A DNA stretch of 64,000 bases from Candidatus Omnitrophota bacterium (GTDB lineage: Bacteria > Omnitrophota > Omnitrophia > Omnitrophales > JACROU01), in the NCBI GenBank assembly GCA_029261035.1, contig JAJDCD010000023.1, positions 186,001 through 250,000 of the forward strand, written 5' to 3'. The notes below the pieces were generated by a model, which worked only from the letters and a program-made list of their open reading frames with translations, was not told the DNA's origin and searched no databases. Numbering within the stretch: position 1 is the stretch's first letter; every line of letters begins with the position of its first letter. The position numbers and the translations under genes are program-made. Below are positions 17,401 to 25,750 of this stretch, one piece after another.

Positions 17401-18243
17401 TGCTGAAAGCTCTTTCTTAGCTTGCTCTAAGTTCATCGACCGCTCACTATCTTTAAGGCGAAGGAGACGAACCAGATTTGGAAATTGTTTCTGTTCTTTG
17501 AATTTTCTCAAATCCCACTTTAGAGCTTTTATTGAAAGTTGATCAAGGTCTCGAACCTTTCTGTAGGCCGAATTTTTTTCTTCGTTTTGGTGGAGGTCTA
17601 TGCGGAGCAAGCTAAGTAGGTGCTTGTTATTCAACCGAGTAAAATCTTTATCCAGCTGTCTCTTAATTCTTTCCAGAGAACGTTGAACGTCTTCCTGGTG
17701 AGACATAACCTTTTTGAGAGCCTCAAAATCATCCCGATAAGCCTGAGGGTCTTCGATTCCTAAAAATTTAATTCGATTTCCATATTCGGATAGATAGACA
17801 TCACTCGCCGTAAACGCACCGGATTGAGTCAACTGCTGATGAAGTTTTTGGTTTTCTTTCGGGTCTTTTGAAAAACTCAAATACTCCGCATCCAAAGTCC
17901 CCACAGCCCCCTCAACAAACACAGTGTCAATTTTGTACTGTTTTCGAAGGTGTTCTATGAGCAAAGCTATGTTCTTTTGTGCCTCAGGATTCGAATGAGC
18001 ATCTTGAATATGGATCAGTAACGGGGTTCGCGAGTCATTAACATGGGTAAACCATTGACTCTTAACAGATTTTCCATAGGCAGCAGGAATAGAAAGGCGA
18101 GAAAATGAGTCTTTAGAGCTCATGGAAGTAGGTGCTGTATAATACGGTCCAGCTGCATAGGCTGCAGACTGAAAAGAAAAACAAACAAAGAGTACCCAAG
18201 CAAGCAAAGAAATTAGCGGAGAAAACCTCCTATCGTTTTTCAT
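11467..18243 (-). CDS. Giant exported protein 1 with rearranged PEP-synthase domains
   Basis: A 2258-residue protein with a signal peptide (about 1-31, ending SAAYA|AG). Residues about 60-490 are an unrecognised domain with IHIQDAHSNPEA, VFVEGAVG and ISGGFHSQGF, perhaps TraB/ChaN-like. The first module break AASLG is at about 515. Around 985-1110, GGRAIIEFTDSGKEWEGSA and the GFHTVRRGKYHVEA and ELDMWL segments resemble a domain of PEP/pyruvate-binding dikinase-like proteins. About 1440-1560 is a PEP-utiliser phosphohistidine-type domain (GGLMSHQATQAQENQIPG). About 1815-2140 is the PPDK_N ATP-binding domain (SVGGKASHSAEF to LVILQARPLTT). The order PEP-utiliser then ATP-grasp is reversed relative to PpsA. 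A second break, ASSLG at about 2162, precedes a tail ending SRAA. Catalytic competence outside the cytoplasm is doubtful. Confidence 0.85.
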   Translation of the reverse strand: MKNDRRFSPLISLLAWVLFVCFSFQSAAYAAGPYYTAPTSMSSKDSFSRLSIPAAYGKSVKSQWFTHVNDSRTPLLIHIQDAHSNPEAQKNIALLIEHLRKQYKIDTVFVEGAVGTLDAEYLSFSKDPKENQKLHQQLTQSGAFTASDVYLSEYGNRIKFLGIEDPQAYRDDFEALKKVMSHQEDVQRSLERIKRQLDKDFTRLNNKHLLSLLRIDLHQNEEKNSAYRKVRDLDQLSIKALKWDLRKFKEQKQFPNLVRLLRLKDSERSMNLEQAKKELSAIRTQYSGLGAETLITKIEEVLSEKDSSLNPRFLMEQLYDVLKDDGFHFLNYPQFIQWIKNRIYQSELNGPDLFHEIQEWIQTMSIQLAKKPEDKEAVERVEAFHLLRKLVRLELSREEYIQIQKMQLRIRVLSSEDSLLVTMIEEALNFYRLAVLRETAFVRTIKNEINDGKRAIVISGGFHSQGFKETFDQSKWNYCIVRPSLSGDSRQSYRSLMLRQNLSPVPYALSSAQAASLGVGDRALEFSTENIFDIYLRGLSAAADRKLRETVQKEQKKLYYYYNLFGLDGLDMFIKKFGLSNVVHSVDASVREVVEVVSGVPGYPEPPEKLIDVLKRRTDIQELNLEDGNQAVRFNMSPQVAQVLTEQMPERFRIVDRHYHLSVVDDLEAAYASKKQIEHHKKYQEWEALNTTILQILHRPKKTFQEFEEVTELLEKFVVDYFDLFRDEFEPTIIRDDEEGNPVYLAGPYIKPDEEGPHYRLQNMSMDFHYSGYPINDLSVQTGLIEACLARCAISKTLHSVRNSMGIIYVSPSLRREKGQLHLPNTANERMVGVRTLIVDELIRKPSDEWNGVLGAIDMDNKEVEQLTYEEVLNIFHQRGIREQMRYFKPNERQSLGKVKILSVTHHSDHPPQSAKFQPRYVDLRQDRSLSPMPMAVQFLVEAFGTNHNVNTYRPDTQNEPIIYAGDREATLFIPFRVHQARASFRPGPIDQGGRAIIEFTDSGKEWEGSALRVDLIQRILVRLGFHTVRRGKYHVEALLDKDHGAFSEYEIRKALKRALHVLGNTVELDMWLEKYYKFFLKEENGEEYLDRLMNAWADHYERMGTLHPALSVHPQFNLIIQPFVKEDEDLIRRILERRMKKERDETKTSLNADGEEEETEEELRARIEDHLGRLLEQYPSIETLQQGFPYRGGEPYKDRFTEQVVRRYGEKKILAQYSEQARASFINPLIDYPWGQVYLDDLAEQEERGRRLGLDRESEQGSLVSYFLRFLIEEGKKDSDIWNQAWNIAQLTEHLQSYAYASRLIGQAGGYDVIEFLYQFPHDDFRLVVFQDRITHRFCLGYGVYGDNPSAQPFLDRTRKKVRANSQVHTVKDLAEIFSLNGYIIEAVERPSIDLSYLKERLRAFLHPREELSLIAVRGVPTSSGFVSGRLIPLNDRRKPSDYEGGIFVGVSAAPKHDPLIKASLAVITTTGGLMSHQATQAQENQIPGLILKTATVTSSGRLQFKAATPQQRPIQQLETEEDSIYFSEVDFGKELLVTINEGDVVTVDANRGVLMSVAPAENEGIQKILNLSMALRRALSKGPVSSRNEGYVAFLTMVLHLNDALQIKFALQEALLSLNLSDDQKTEIIQASLANSGLKTTVINYLLTVEHHLSLQLIDLINQFSELIEQNRRMEQIYYSLTVIREKVGVIETIRDLLKEKKIYFDETDYEGMLKKLYQKMRTVTEERRRWLTRTFEDLEADSSKRDQMSARQAKQYLKWGDLLQVQLEDVAPVTKRDLTQRLADARAKAKKLVTATGDSTNKFMNKSDIPRLARHSVGGKASHSAEFHEVIEALNHPQIKTLPGFAITARVYQESQGNQLSAEDQKLHLVAYRKVFERQVKWMRGLLKKDPNTSDAYKQKIFAFFDGINEKPLPQLWSEILREFVRGTDEVSKEVKQALITLGVYMYRSSGLEEDSEEKAKAGEGHTEPTVHGPEQGVRAIPKVWASGAEAILVEPMVNAISSGVAHSVNIPDGNLSQMQIAAVYGLGMSAVEGLVDPDSITLDLSRDLEIVEVVTGKKESKLMLFPTESYDLEEKSMAFIKEIKTPEAEQKKRVLDDRQIKLIGIAMRAILKEYGYPMDIEWAFDPFGTLVILQARPLTTVQRKIERGQQLFSEMLTASSLGEKNTDSLNSAEDIPEVGIRHDERGSQEAVLSVIEQVTDRIVYPEDLLTEKLLLTKDGVLWTGVSEDSNNATSMWLNGLLKRVEYGRQLSRAA

Positions 18244-18259
18244 AAATATAGATCAACAT
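18230..18259 (-). CDS. Nine-codon upstream ORF overlapping the giant 1 start
   Basis: The only good ribosome site near the giant 1 start (AGGAAGG) is spaced for the ATG at 18259. That ATG opens MLIYIYEKR and stops at a TAG inside codons 4-5 of the giant. The giant's own ATG (18243) lies within this mini-ORF. The layout suggests translational coupling or a leader peptide. It could also be chance. Confidence 0.35.
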   Translation of the reverse strand: MLIYIYEKR

Positions 18260-18427
18260 AACCTTCCTAATTTCACGATTTTTACTAACCACAGCATTTT
18301 TTATATAAGAGTTGAATTTATCATAGGCTCCCTAAAATTTCCAGAGATTAACTGACAAATTTCCCGAGTTAAAATGACACTATTTTTTAATCGATTTATT
18401 TTCAATGGGTTATGAATGATAGTCCCT

Positions 18428-18479
18428 CAAAGTGCCAGGCCATTTGCTACATTTTTGTAGTGAATGGCCTGGCACTTTG
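18428..18479. repeat. Long GTGCCAGGC hairpin between giants 1 and 2
   Basis: Arms of 23 bases (CAAAGTGCCAGGCC... and ...GGCCTGGCACTTTG) pair completely, with two central G-T wobbles and a 6-base loop. It lies 14 bases after the stop of giant 2 in the transcription direction. No T-run follows on the minus strand, so a REP-type repeat is more likely than a classical terminator, though it could still stabilise or end the transcript. Confidence 0.75.
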
Positions 18480-18492
18480 GAGCATTATGGGG

Positions 18493-21400
18493 TTAGGCGG
18501 CTCGGGCTATAGCTAGATCTGCTTCGTGAGTTTGAACTAAGGCTAACAGAGCTTCCCCGACTGCGGAGAAGAATCCATCTATTTTTCTTAACCCATATTT
18601 GGTTAGGAAAGCCAGTGGGTTTTCGGATTGAGTGTAGAGCAACGCTACTCCTAAGAGGCCGTTCTCTTCATTTGGATATCTAAACTTGTTGTCTCCCACT
18701 AATGTGAAGTCCTCTGATGGATCTATGATTCTCGATAGATGGATATTGTGTTGGGCTTTGCGGATTCCTTTTGCTGCTTCCTTTTCACTTTGTGGTGTGA
18801 AATAAATATTTGGAAGATTAAGTAATGGGTGTTTATCGTATGAAGGGGCATTAGTCACCACTACTCTTAACTGCTTTGGATTTCTTGCTGCTAATTTGAA
18901 GATTTCATCCAATTGAGCTAGCGAAAAGTTTTCAATATCTTTTCCATCGATAAATACGTTTAAGGATTTTTTTAGGTAATCTAGGATAGCAACGTCTTTG
19001 GGTTGTTTTTTAGAACCTAAACTAAATCCATAGAAATCAACATTAATCTCATCATCACTTCCTACCTCTTCATCATCTCTTTCTAACTCTTTTTCAAAAG
19101 CATCCATCATTGCATAGGGATCATCATCAAAATTTTCATCAACCCTTCTATTCGCATGCATAGTTCGTTCGTGCTGGTCGTCTGATTGCAAAACAAGATT
19201 GACCGGAGACAACGTGAGACTCGTCAATGCAAAGTCTGCTTCATCCAATGGACTCAAATGGTGCGCTTGTCTGAGTTCTCTTAAGTCATAATCGAAATCC
19301 TCATATTCATCCGCTATCTGTTCTGCCGTTTCAATAAAACGATTACCCACAGGAACTGTGCGTTGACTCCCTTCAAAAGGCACAATTTCAGGAAAATCAG
19401 AAGCTAATGATTTATAATCCGAGCGCAACTTAAGAGGCCAAATCGTAACCGTGCCATCCGAGCTCATTGTTAATATATGACTTCCATCTCGACTAAAATC
19501 GGCAAAAACAAATTGTTTGGCTTCAAAATCTAAAGGCCCCACGAGAGGGACATTTTTCCTCAAATCATAAAGATAATAATTATCCTTGGTACGATCTCTC
19601 GCCAAACCAATTCGTTCAGTCCATGGGCCTTCTCTATCAAGCTGAAATGAAGCCCCATTAATATTGAATTTTGTAACATCTTCGTCCGGGTCCAACGAGT
19701 GAATTCTAAAATAGTTTATTTCGCCATCATGTGTATTTAAAATTAATTTGTTCCCTCTAGGACTTATAAAATAAGCTTCTCGTGGCCCCCTCCCCCTACT
19801 CTCATAGTAAATTCGAGCACCTTGATTAATGTGCCACACACTAATAACAGAACTATCTGGATAGTCATATTGAGACTGAATAGCAATTCTATTTCTATCT
19901 AAATCAAAAGCAAAAGAAACCAGGGGTTCTAATTGATCCTGGAAGGTGATCTTATTAGGCGGAGGAGCAGGAATAATATAACGTGTTATTTGACTCAGCT
20001 CGGGATCAAACTGAACCCGTTCCAACTGAGTTCTTGGATATTTCCGTTCGGCAACGGAACTCATATAAAAACTAGCAATGCGATCATTGACAGCGCTGAA
20101 TAATGCACTCACTCGAGGAAGAGAATTTTGGATTTCTTGAGACGTGTTCGCATCTAATTCACCTAGAAACTCATGAAGTTCTCTTCGTAATAACAAAGCT
20201 TCGCTCGGTGGAAGCTGTGTTCTGATTTCATCCAAATCTTGAGCTAAGGCATTTGCAATAGTACGGTATTCTTGCGCAATAACAATCCTTTCAATCTCAT
20301 AACTGACCTGCTCTGCTTTATCCGCATCACCCAAAGCAATCCATATCTCCAAAGCAGTTTGAAATGCTTCCAACGCATCGGATCGATAATTACTTCCTTG
20401 ATAAGAAATCCCTAAATCGGTGTAATAATCTGCCCACTCTCTCGACTCATGAGCAAGTCCACTACGCTTCAGTTCTCGTTCTCTTTTAAGCAAACTGTCT
20501 TCACTAGATTTCCCCAAACTCTTCCCCTCCACACCTGCTCGAAGCCATTCTTCTTCTTGAAGGCCTTCTTGTGGTGAGCTATCCTGAAATTGTCGTATCC
20601 ATGCCTCCTTCAATTTATCCAGCTGTGCTAGCGCTTCGTCTGGACCTATTTTCTCTGCCTTCCTCACAATATCTAACACTTCGTCCTTCCTAAATTCTCC
20701 CTCTATTTTCACCCATCCTAATTCTTCCACTTTCCTAAAACCTTCTCCTGTCTTTTCTTTCATCGTTTCTGCTATTTCAACTAAAAACTCCACGGACAGG
20801 ACTTCTTTTTTTACTGTTTCTGCCCTCACTGCTATAACCAACTTGCTTAGAGCTTCAAAGGCATGCGCAGAAGACTTTCCACTGCCTTGGGCGATTCTTT
20901 CGAAAAACTCCACGTCCAACAATTCCTCTTTCACCCTTCCCTCTCTTACTCCTCTTACCAAATGCCTTAGAGCTCCAAAGGCATGCGCAGAAGACTTTCC
21001 ACTGCCTTGGACGATTCTTTCGAAAAACTCCACGTCCAACAATTCCTCTTTCACCCTTCCCTCTCTCACTCCTCTGACGAAGTCAGTTAGAGCTTCAAAT
21101 GCCTTCCAAGAACTCTCTCCATTCGCTTCAACGATTCTTGTCAAAAACTCCACGGACAGGACTTCTTCTTTCAATTTTCCCACTCTTACTTCTGCTACCA
21201 AATATCTTAGGGTATAAAACACGTTCAAAGACTGATGTTCACTGGCTTGAACAATTCTTTTAAAGAGTTTATCTATTTCTTCTAATCGTATTTCTTTCGT
21301 GCTGCCTCCTATATAGGAGATCATTGCTTCTATTGCGTTTTCCTTCTCTTCCAATATCTTTACCAGCGTTGGGTATTTCCTTCCTAACTCTCTCCAATTT

Positions 21401-24400
21401 AGGTTTAATTCTAGAGACAACCCTGACTTTTCATACTCTTCTTTGGCTCCCAAACTACTGGCCATGACTTCATTATTGGAGGGTGGAAATTGGTAGGTGG
21501 GCTGACCTAAATATTGAGGGACTCTGAAGTTTGATTTTTTTATTAAACTAAAAGGGGTTGTTCGTTGAGCTAATTCATTTTGATGAATTTCAAAATTAAT
21601 ATTTCTTAGTAATCGTTTCAAAACATTTGAAAGAGGCCCCTCTTCTAAACCCCCATAAGGAAAATTCATAATAACGCCCCCTGGTCTTAAAATTCGATAA
21701 AGCTCCTTATACACGTCGTAAAGATAAAACATTCCACCCAACCAAGTACTTTCCATTTCAAATGGAATGGCATCAATTTCTAAACTTCCACGCGTATAAA
21801 CTAAATCAAAGGAATTATCTGGAACTGTTCTAAGATAATCCAAATAAGACTGTTCATGAAACTGAAAACGACCACTCTCTAACAATTGTTCTCTATCTTT
21901 TCTTGAAAGTTCTTTTTCAGGAAACGGTAACATTCCTAAAAAAATACTTTCACGAAACAACCCTACAGAAACAACATTTTGCACTTCCCACGCTATTAAT
22001 AATTCCTCCATAAAAAAACTAGCCCCGGGCCCTAAGGTAAGAATATCTAATTGCTTAAAAGCTTCATTATCTTTAACTTTTAATTTCCATAATAAACTTC
22101 GGAGCCGACTATAATCATCAAGGCTCATTGTTGTTACTTCACCAGCAATTTTATCTAATAAAATAATTTTTCTTAGTTGTAAAACTTGGTCCATCACATC
22201 CCGCTCAGCACCCAAACTCTTCCCCTCCACACCTGCTCTCAACCACTCATCATCTTCCTCCTGCGTTAGAGCTTCATCTTGAGACTCTCTTTCCCATTCC
22301 TCTTTCAACAGATATAATTGCATTAACACTTCGTCTCTACTTACTTCATGCTCTACTTTGCGGATAATAGATAAAATCTCTTCTATCCTAAGCCCCACTT
22401 CTTCTTTTGCTTCTCCTAACTCTGCTATTCTCATATAGGCTTCTCCTGCCATTGTTCCCATTGCTTCTGCTACCTCCGCCAAAAATTCAAATTCAAACAA
22501 CTTAGCATTCTCTCCTTGACGGCTAAATCTATCTGCTAAGTACCGCAAACCAAAAAGGGAAAATCCTGCTTTCAATCTATGTGTTTTTACAAAAATCTCA
22601 AATAGTTCTTCAACCTTTTTTATTTTTTCCTTTTCCTTTAAATTACCTGCATAGACCACGAATGTTTCTATCGCATTTATTTGTTCTCCTAGTATCTCTA
22701 CTAACTTTGGATAGTCTCCTTCTAATTCTTCCCAACTTAAATCCAATTGCTCTGGCAACTCTGATGCTTCGTACTTTTCCCTGGCCCCTAAACTCTTCGC
22801 ATCTACTTGTTCTCGCAGCCATTCTGGCTCCTCAACCTCTTCTGGTTGAGCTGTGTTTTTCTCAGCTTCTCTTTTCCATTCTGCATTCAATTGGTCCAGC
22901 TGTAGCAAGGCTTTTTCTACCCCTATATATTCAACTTTTCTGACAATTTCTAAAACCTCTTCTTTTCTAAATTCTTCTCCTGTTATGCCCAAAGAGATTA
23001 GCTTCCAAAAAGCTCTACGGCTCTCTGTTTTGAATTTTTCGGCTATTGCTATTATCATTTCTTTGTCTAAAAGTTCCTCTCTCGCAGGTTCTTCTGACAC
23101 ACTTTGCCATATGTCTCCTAAAATGACAAACACGTTGGAAGCCTCGCTTCCCACGGCTTCAGCAACTTTTGTTAACATCTCTAAATCTAAAACTTCCTTG
23201 TACATCCTTCCCTCGGATACCCCTTTTCCTATGTAGAGGAGTCCTCTTAATCCAAATATATCCTCGACATCTCCGTAGAGAGCCTCAGAATTTCTTCCTC
23301 TTGCCAGTATTTCAAACAATTCCTCAACTTCTTTTATTTGACTCTTAACCGCAAGGTTCTTGCTATAGGCAACAAACGCCTCCATGGCAAAGTTATCTTC
23401 AAACAATATCGCGAGTAACTTTGGATGTTCCCATTCAAACTCCTCCCAACTCATATTTAATTGCTTTAGCAAATCTGTTACTTCATAGAGGTCCTTTGTC
23501 CCCAAACTCTTTGCTTCTGCTCCTTCGGGTGTTGCAACTAAATAGTTTTGTTCTAAGCCGAGAATATCTTCTTGGACTTTATAGCCCGCTTGCTCTAGCA
23601 TTTCGGCAAGATCGGCGTCGGAAGGGGTAATCATAATACGAACATTGGGAGATGAAACTTGGCGAATTTGTTTGAGCACACGGAGCGTTCTTCGCTTCTC
23701 TTTTCGGATGTCTTGATCTTTCCCTAATATCCAAGGGACATATACAAAATCATAAGGTTCTCGTACGGCCAGATCACGCGAAATCTTTTCTATGTCTCCT
23801 TGGCGAAAGGTAATATTGCTTTTAAGTTCTGTAGGAAGCGTTCTGCTTTTAGCATTCTTGTCTGGGTCTGAATAATAAATTTCCATCGCTTCTTTAATTA
23901 ATTTCACCATATAGCCTGTGGTCGTAAGTGCTTTGGGCAACCTGCCTTTTGCGGAAAGTTTGGATGTTGAGTTTAAATCCGTATTAGCCATAAATGCTTC
24001 CCCAACAGAAAGCATGAGCAAATTGCTATCCACTTCTCTATGATGCCAAAATTTCTTGATTGCTTTAAGCCAAGCAATCGTGTTTGGATCTGCGTCATAA
24101 ACGGTAACAGATTTAGCTCCTTCCTCTGCTAAAATAAATCCATTAATGCTATAACCCGGGATTACGAGAACATTTTTTCCAGCTATTCCTAGATCCAATT
24201 TTTGTTCTATTTTTTCGTCGTTTTTGAAATCAGGATGTCTTGCTTGAAGCCGAGCATACAAATTGAGCTCGGAACTATAGGGTTGAATCTGCACATCACT
24301 TCCATCTGCCTTTTTAAGTCTTCCTAACGCTCCAACTTTTGCCTTGTTAATAATCTCTATCTCTTTGGAGGTTAAAGTAACAGGAGCTATTCTTCCTGTC

Positions 24401-24627
24401 GGCCGTCTTTTTGTTTCATCCTGCCTTCCTAAACTAGCCGCATCTGCATAAATTTGTTGCTTCGAAGCCCCCTTATCCTCTAACGCAGTTTCGTAGATCG
24501 ATTTGGGCCTTGCTGCATAGAGAGGTGTGGCATATTCAAAGATATTAAAAAGTGTGAAGAAAATAGACAGAAAAATAGCGACGTGTTTGTGAAATAATGA
24601 TCCTCGTGGCTTAGACTTGTTGTTCAT
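18493..24627 (-). CDS. Giant exported protein 2: methyltransferase-like, helical-repeat, TPR/WD40 modules and shared C-terminal domain
   Basis: 2044 residues. A signal peptide (about 1-38, ...TPLYA|ARPKS) leads to modules separated by S-L-G breaks at about 65, 372, 611, 802, 1056, 1368 and 1867. In order: a SAM-methyltransferase-like fold (NVLVIPGYSINGF, VTVYDADP); helical module (LSWEE...EIVRKVE...PEWLR); a second helical module; a second methyltransferase-like domain (LTLGPGASF, YRILRPGGVIM); a third helical module containing four 40-residue repeats; a TPR-like and WD40-like segment (TMSSDGTVTIW); and the 178-residue C-terminal domain shared with giant 3, ending AIARAA. ATG 24627 is preferred over 24687 because giants 2, 3 and 4 then have equal 19-residue lead-ins and similar ribosome-site spacing. 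Export is inferred from the signal peptide. Function is unknown. Confidence 0.87.
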   Translation of the reverse strand: MNNKSKPRGSLFHKHVAIFLSIFFTLFNIFEYATPLYAARPKSIYETALEDKGASKQQIYADAASLGRQDETKRRPTGRIAPVTLTSKEIEIINKAKVGALGRLKKADGSDVQIQPYSSELNLYARLQARHPDFKNDEKIEQKLDLGIAGKNVLVIPGYSINGFILAEEGAKSVTVYDADPNTIAWLKAIKKFWHHREVDSNLLMLSVGEAFMANTDLNSTSKLSAKGRLPKALTTTGYMVKLIKEAMEIYYSDPDKNAKSRTLPTELKSNITFRQGDIEKISRDLAVREPYDFVYVPWILGKDQDIRKEKRRTLRVLKQIRQVSSPNVRIMITPSDADLAEMLEQAGYKVQEDILGLEQNYLVATPEGAEAKSLGTKDLYEVTDLLKQLNMSWEEFEWEHPKLLAILFEDNFAMEAFVAYSKNLAVKSQIKEVEELFEILARGRNSEALYGDVEDIFGLRGLLYIGKGVSEGRMYKEVLDLEMLTKVAEAVGSEASNVFVILGDIWQSVSEEPAREELLDKEMIIAIAEKFKTESRRAFWKLISLGITGEEFRKEEVLEIVRKVEYIGVEKALLQLDQLNAEWKREAEKNTAQPEEVEEPEWLREQVDAKSLGAREKYEASELPEQLDLSWEELEGDYPKLVEILGEQINAIETFVVYAGNLKEKEKIKKVEELFEIFVKTHRLKAGFSLFGLRYLADRFSRQGENAKLFEFEFLAEVAEAMGTMAGEAYMRIAELGEAKEEVGLRIEEILSIIRKVEHEVSRDEVLMQLYLLKEEWERESQDEALTQEEDDEWLRAGVEGKSLGAERDVMDQVLQLRKIILLDKIAGEVTTMSLDDYSRLRSLLWKLKVKDNEAFKQLDILTLGPGASFFMEELLIAWEVQNVVSVGLFRESIFLGMLPFPEKELSRKDREQLLESGRFQFHEQSYLDYLRTVPDNSFDLVYTRGSLEIDAIPFEMESTWLGGMFYLYDVYKELYRILRPGGVIMNFPYGGLEEGPLSNVLKRLLRNINFEIHQNELAQRTTPFSLIKKSNFRVPQYLGQPTYQFPPSNNEVMASSLGAKEEYEKSGLSLELNLNWRELGRKYPTLVKILEEKENAIEAMISYIGGSTKEIRLEEIDKLFKRIVQASEHQSLNVFYTLRYLVAEVRVGKLKEEVLSVEFLTRIVEANGESSWKAFEALTDFVRGVREGRVKEELLDVEFFERIVQGSGKSSAHAFGALRHLVRGVREGRVKEELLDVEFFERIAQGSGKSSAHAFEALSKLVIAVRAETVKKEVLSVEFLVEIAETMKEKTGEGFRKVEELGWVKIEGEFRKDEVLDIVRKAEKIGPDEALAQLDKLKEAWIRQFQDSSPQEGLQEEEWLRAGVEGKSLGKSSEDSLLKRERELKRSGLAHESREWADYYTDLGISYQGSNYRSDALEAFQTALEIWIALGDADKAEQVSYEIERIVIAQEYRTIANALAQDLDEIRTQLPPSEALLLRRELHEFLGELDANTSQEIQNSLPRVSALFSAVNDRIASFYMSSVAERKYPRTQLERVQFDPELSQITRYIIPAPPPNKITFQDQLEPLVSFAFDLDRNRIAIQSQYDYPDSSVISVWHINQGARIYYESRGRGPREAYFISPRGNKLILNTHDGEINYFRIHSLDPDEDVTKFNINGASFQLDREGPWTERIGLARDRTKDNYYLYDLRKNVPLVGPLDFEAKQFVFADFSRDGSHILTMSSDGTVTIWPLKLRSDYKSLASDFPEIVPFEGSQRTVPVGNRFIETAEQIADEYEDFDYDLRELRQAHHLSPLDEADFALTSLTLSPVNLVLQSDDQHERTMHANRRVDENFDDDPYAMMDAFEKELERDDEEVGSDDEINVDFYGFSLGSKKQPKDVAILDYLKKSLNVFIDGKDIENFSLAQLDEIFKLAARNPKQLRVVVTNAPSYDKHPLLNLPNIYFTPQSEKEAAKGIRKAQHNIHLSRIIDPSEDFTLVGDNKFRYPNEENGLLGVALLYTQSENPLAFLTKYGLRKIDGFFSAVGEALLALVQTHEADLAIARAA
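20731..21210 (-). repeat. Tandem 120-bp (40-residue) repeats inside giant 2
   Basis: Four in-frame units of exactly 120 bases. The middle two (20851-20970 and 20971-21090) are nearly identical at the DNA level, differing at only about seven positions, while the outer two have diverged. Each encodes a helical pair of the pattern AFxxLxxLVxxVRxG, then ELLDVEFFERI. The near-identity indicates a recent duplication. Confidence 0.9.
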
Positions 24628-24662
24628 TGAGATACAATGCCCCTTAATTACTACAAAAAGAG

Positions 24663-24672
24663 TACCATATTT
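24663..24672 (-). promoter_or_regulatory. Promoter-like motif AAATATGGTA upstream of giant 2
   Basis: AAATATGGTA on the minus strand lies 35 bases before ATG 24627. The same motif occurs 38 bases before the GTG starts of giants 3 and 4. TATGGT could serve as a -10 box. The equal distances and equal ribosome-site spacing argue for shared regulation. Confidence 0.5.
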
Positions 24673-24833
24673 CAGACCTATATTCACAGTTCCAGAAAAG
24701 TCTCAGATTTATATCGTTTTTTAAATGAGAGGTAACTATTTGTTATTAAATTGGTTGGGTATTATGGTATGTAGAAATTAAGGATGTCTCTTAGTTTATT
24801 CTTTACCTAATTTATCTTATTTTCACTCCAAAC

Positions 24834-25733
24834 CTAGGGATGGTGACGCTCTGTTTCTGGGGCTCCAATATCGGACATGTCACGACTATCTACTCCTGGA
24901 ATTTCAAAGTCCCCTACAAATATTCCAGTGTCTGTACCGGTTTCTGTTAGCTGGGAAGTTTCTGTGTTATCTCCTGATTCCTCAAGATCTCCAAAACCAC
25001 CTTCTAAAATAGGTCTGCCATGACGTCCATACCTTCTCTGTATAATGAGCTCGCCATTTTCATCATATTCGTCAATGCGTTGAGTTCCATCCAGGTATCG
25101 CGTATGCACTGTCTTTGTTCCGTCCGTATTTGTGTGAGTTGTGGAGGTAGATCCATCGGGATGTTCTTCCCATTTCATTCTAGAGCCATCTCGAAACTCT
25201 GTCTCTGAAGAAATTGGATTTCCGTCCGCATCTTCTTTTAATATGGTCGTCTCTCCTGTATCGTTATGATAGGTTTCTACTGTTACTTCTCCTGTATCGG
25301 GATCCGTTGTAGTTATAGTTACATTCAAATCTGAGTCGCTTGTGTAATCATCTCCATTATCATAATGAATCCAAGTGTTGCTGTTTCCATCGGCATCTCT
25401 TTGTGTTCGCCTTGTTTGCCCTCGCTTCTCATCTCTTCTATAACTAAAAGAAGATCCATCCGCAAAGGTTGTTTCTCCAGAAATAATATTTCCATCTTCA
25501 TCTTCAACTATGGTTTGTGTTTCTCCCGTATCAGAATGTGTTGTCACTGTCGTTGTTTCTAAACCTACTTGAGAGTTTCCCGGCGTTGTCTCTTCGTTAA
25601 AGAGTTTTGTTGTTGTTGTGATGGTAGTTACATTTCCCGTATCAGGATCTGTAATCACTTCTGTTTCAGCAAAAACAACGGGCGTCCAAAAAAATAGGGT
25701 TACGATTAAAAGTAGGATAACTTGTTTTTTCAT
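24834..25733 (-). CDS. Exported Asp/Thr/Gly-rich repeat protein with FEIPGVDSRDMSDIG tail
   Basis: 299 residues with a signal peptide (about 1-22, ending VFA|ETE). The mature part is built of short beta-rich repeats around DPDTGxVT, DADGNxISxETxFxDGS and YDxxGELI, reminiscent of RHS/YD-type repeats but without a recognisable RHS core or toxin domain. The last ~30 residues (TDTGIF, then FEIPGVDSRDMSDIG, then PE and HHP) are almost identical to the end of the next protein (25751-26845). It is the last of three same-strand genes with short gaps (17 and 56 bases), probably one operon. Likely an extracellular or periplasmic structural protein. The function is not known. Confidence 0.8.
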   Translation of the reverse strand: MKKQVILLLIVTLFFWTPVVFAETEVITDPDTGNVTTITTTTKLFNEETTPGNSQVGLETTTVTTHSDTGETQTIVEDEDGNIISGETTFADGSSFSYRRDEKRGQTRRTQRDADGNSNTWIHYDNGDDYTSDSDLNVTITTTDPDTGEVTVETYHNDTGETTILKEDADGNPISSETEFRDGSRMKWEEHPDGSTSTTHTNTDGTKTVHTRYLDGTQRIDEYDENGELIIQRRYGRHGRPILEGGFGDLEESGDNTETSQLTETGTDTGIFVGDFEIPGVDSRDMSDIGAPETERHHP

Positions 25734-25750
25734 TATTTATGCTCTCTCTT

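Noticed and set aside
18428-18479. Classical rho-independent terminator after giant 2
   Set aside because: The stem is very long and no T-run follows on the minus strand; it fits the dispersed hairpin family better.
20731-21210. CRISPR-like array
   Set aside because: The repeats are 120 bp, contiguous without spacers, in frame and encode a helical protein repeat, so this is a protein tandem repeat. No CRISPR array or cas gene was seen anywhere.
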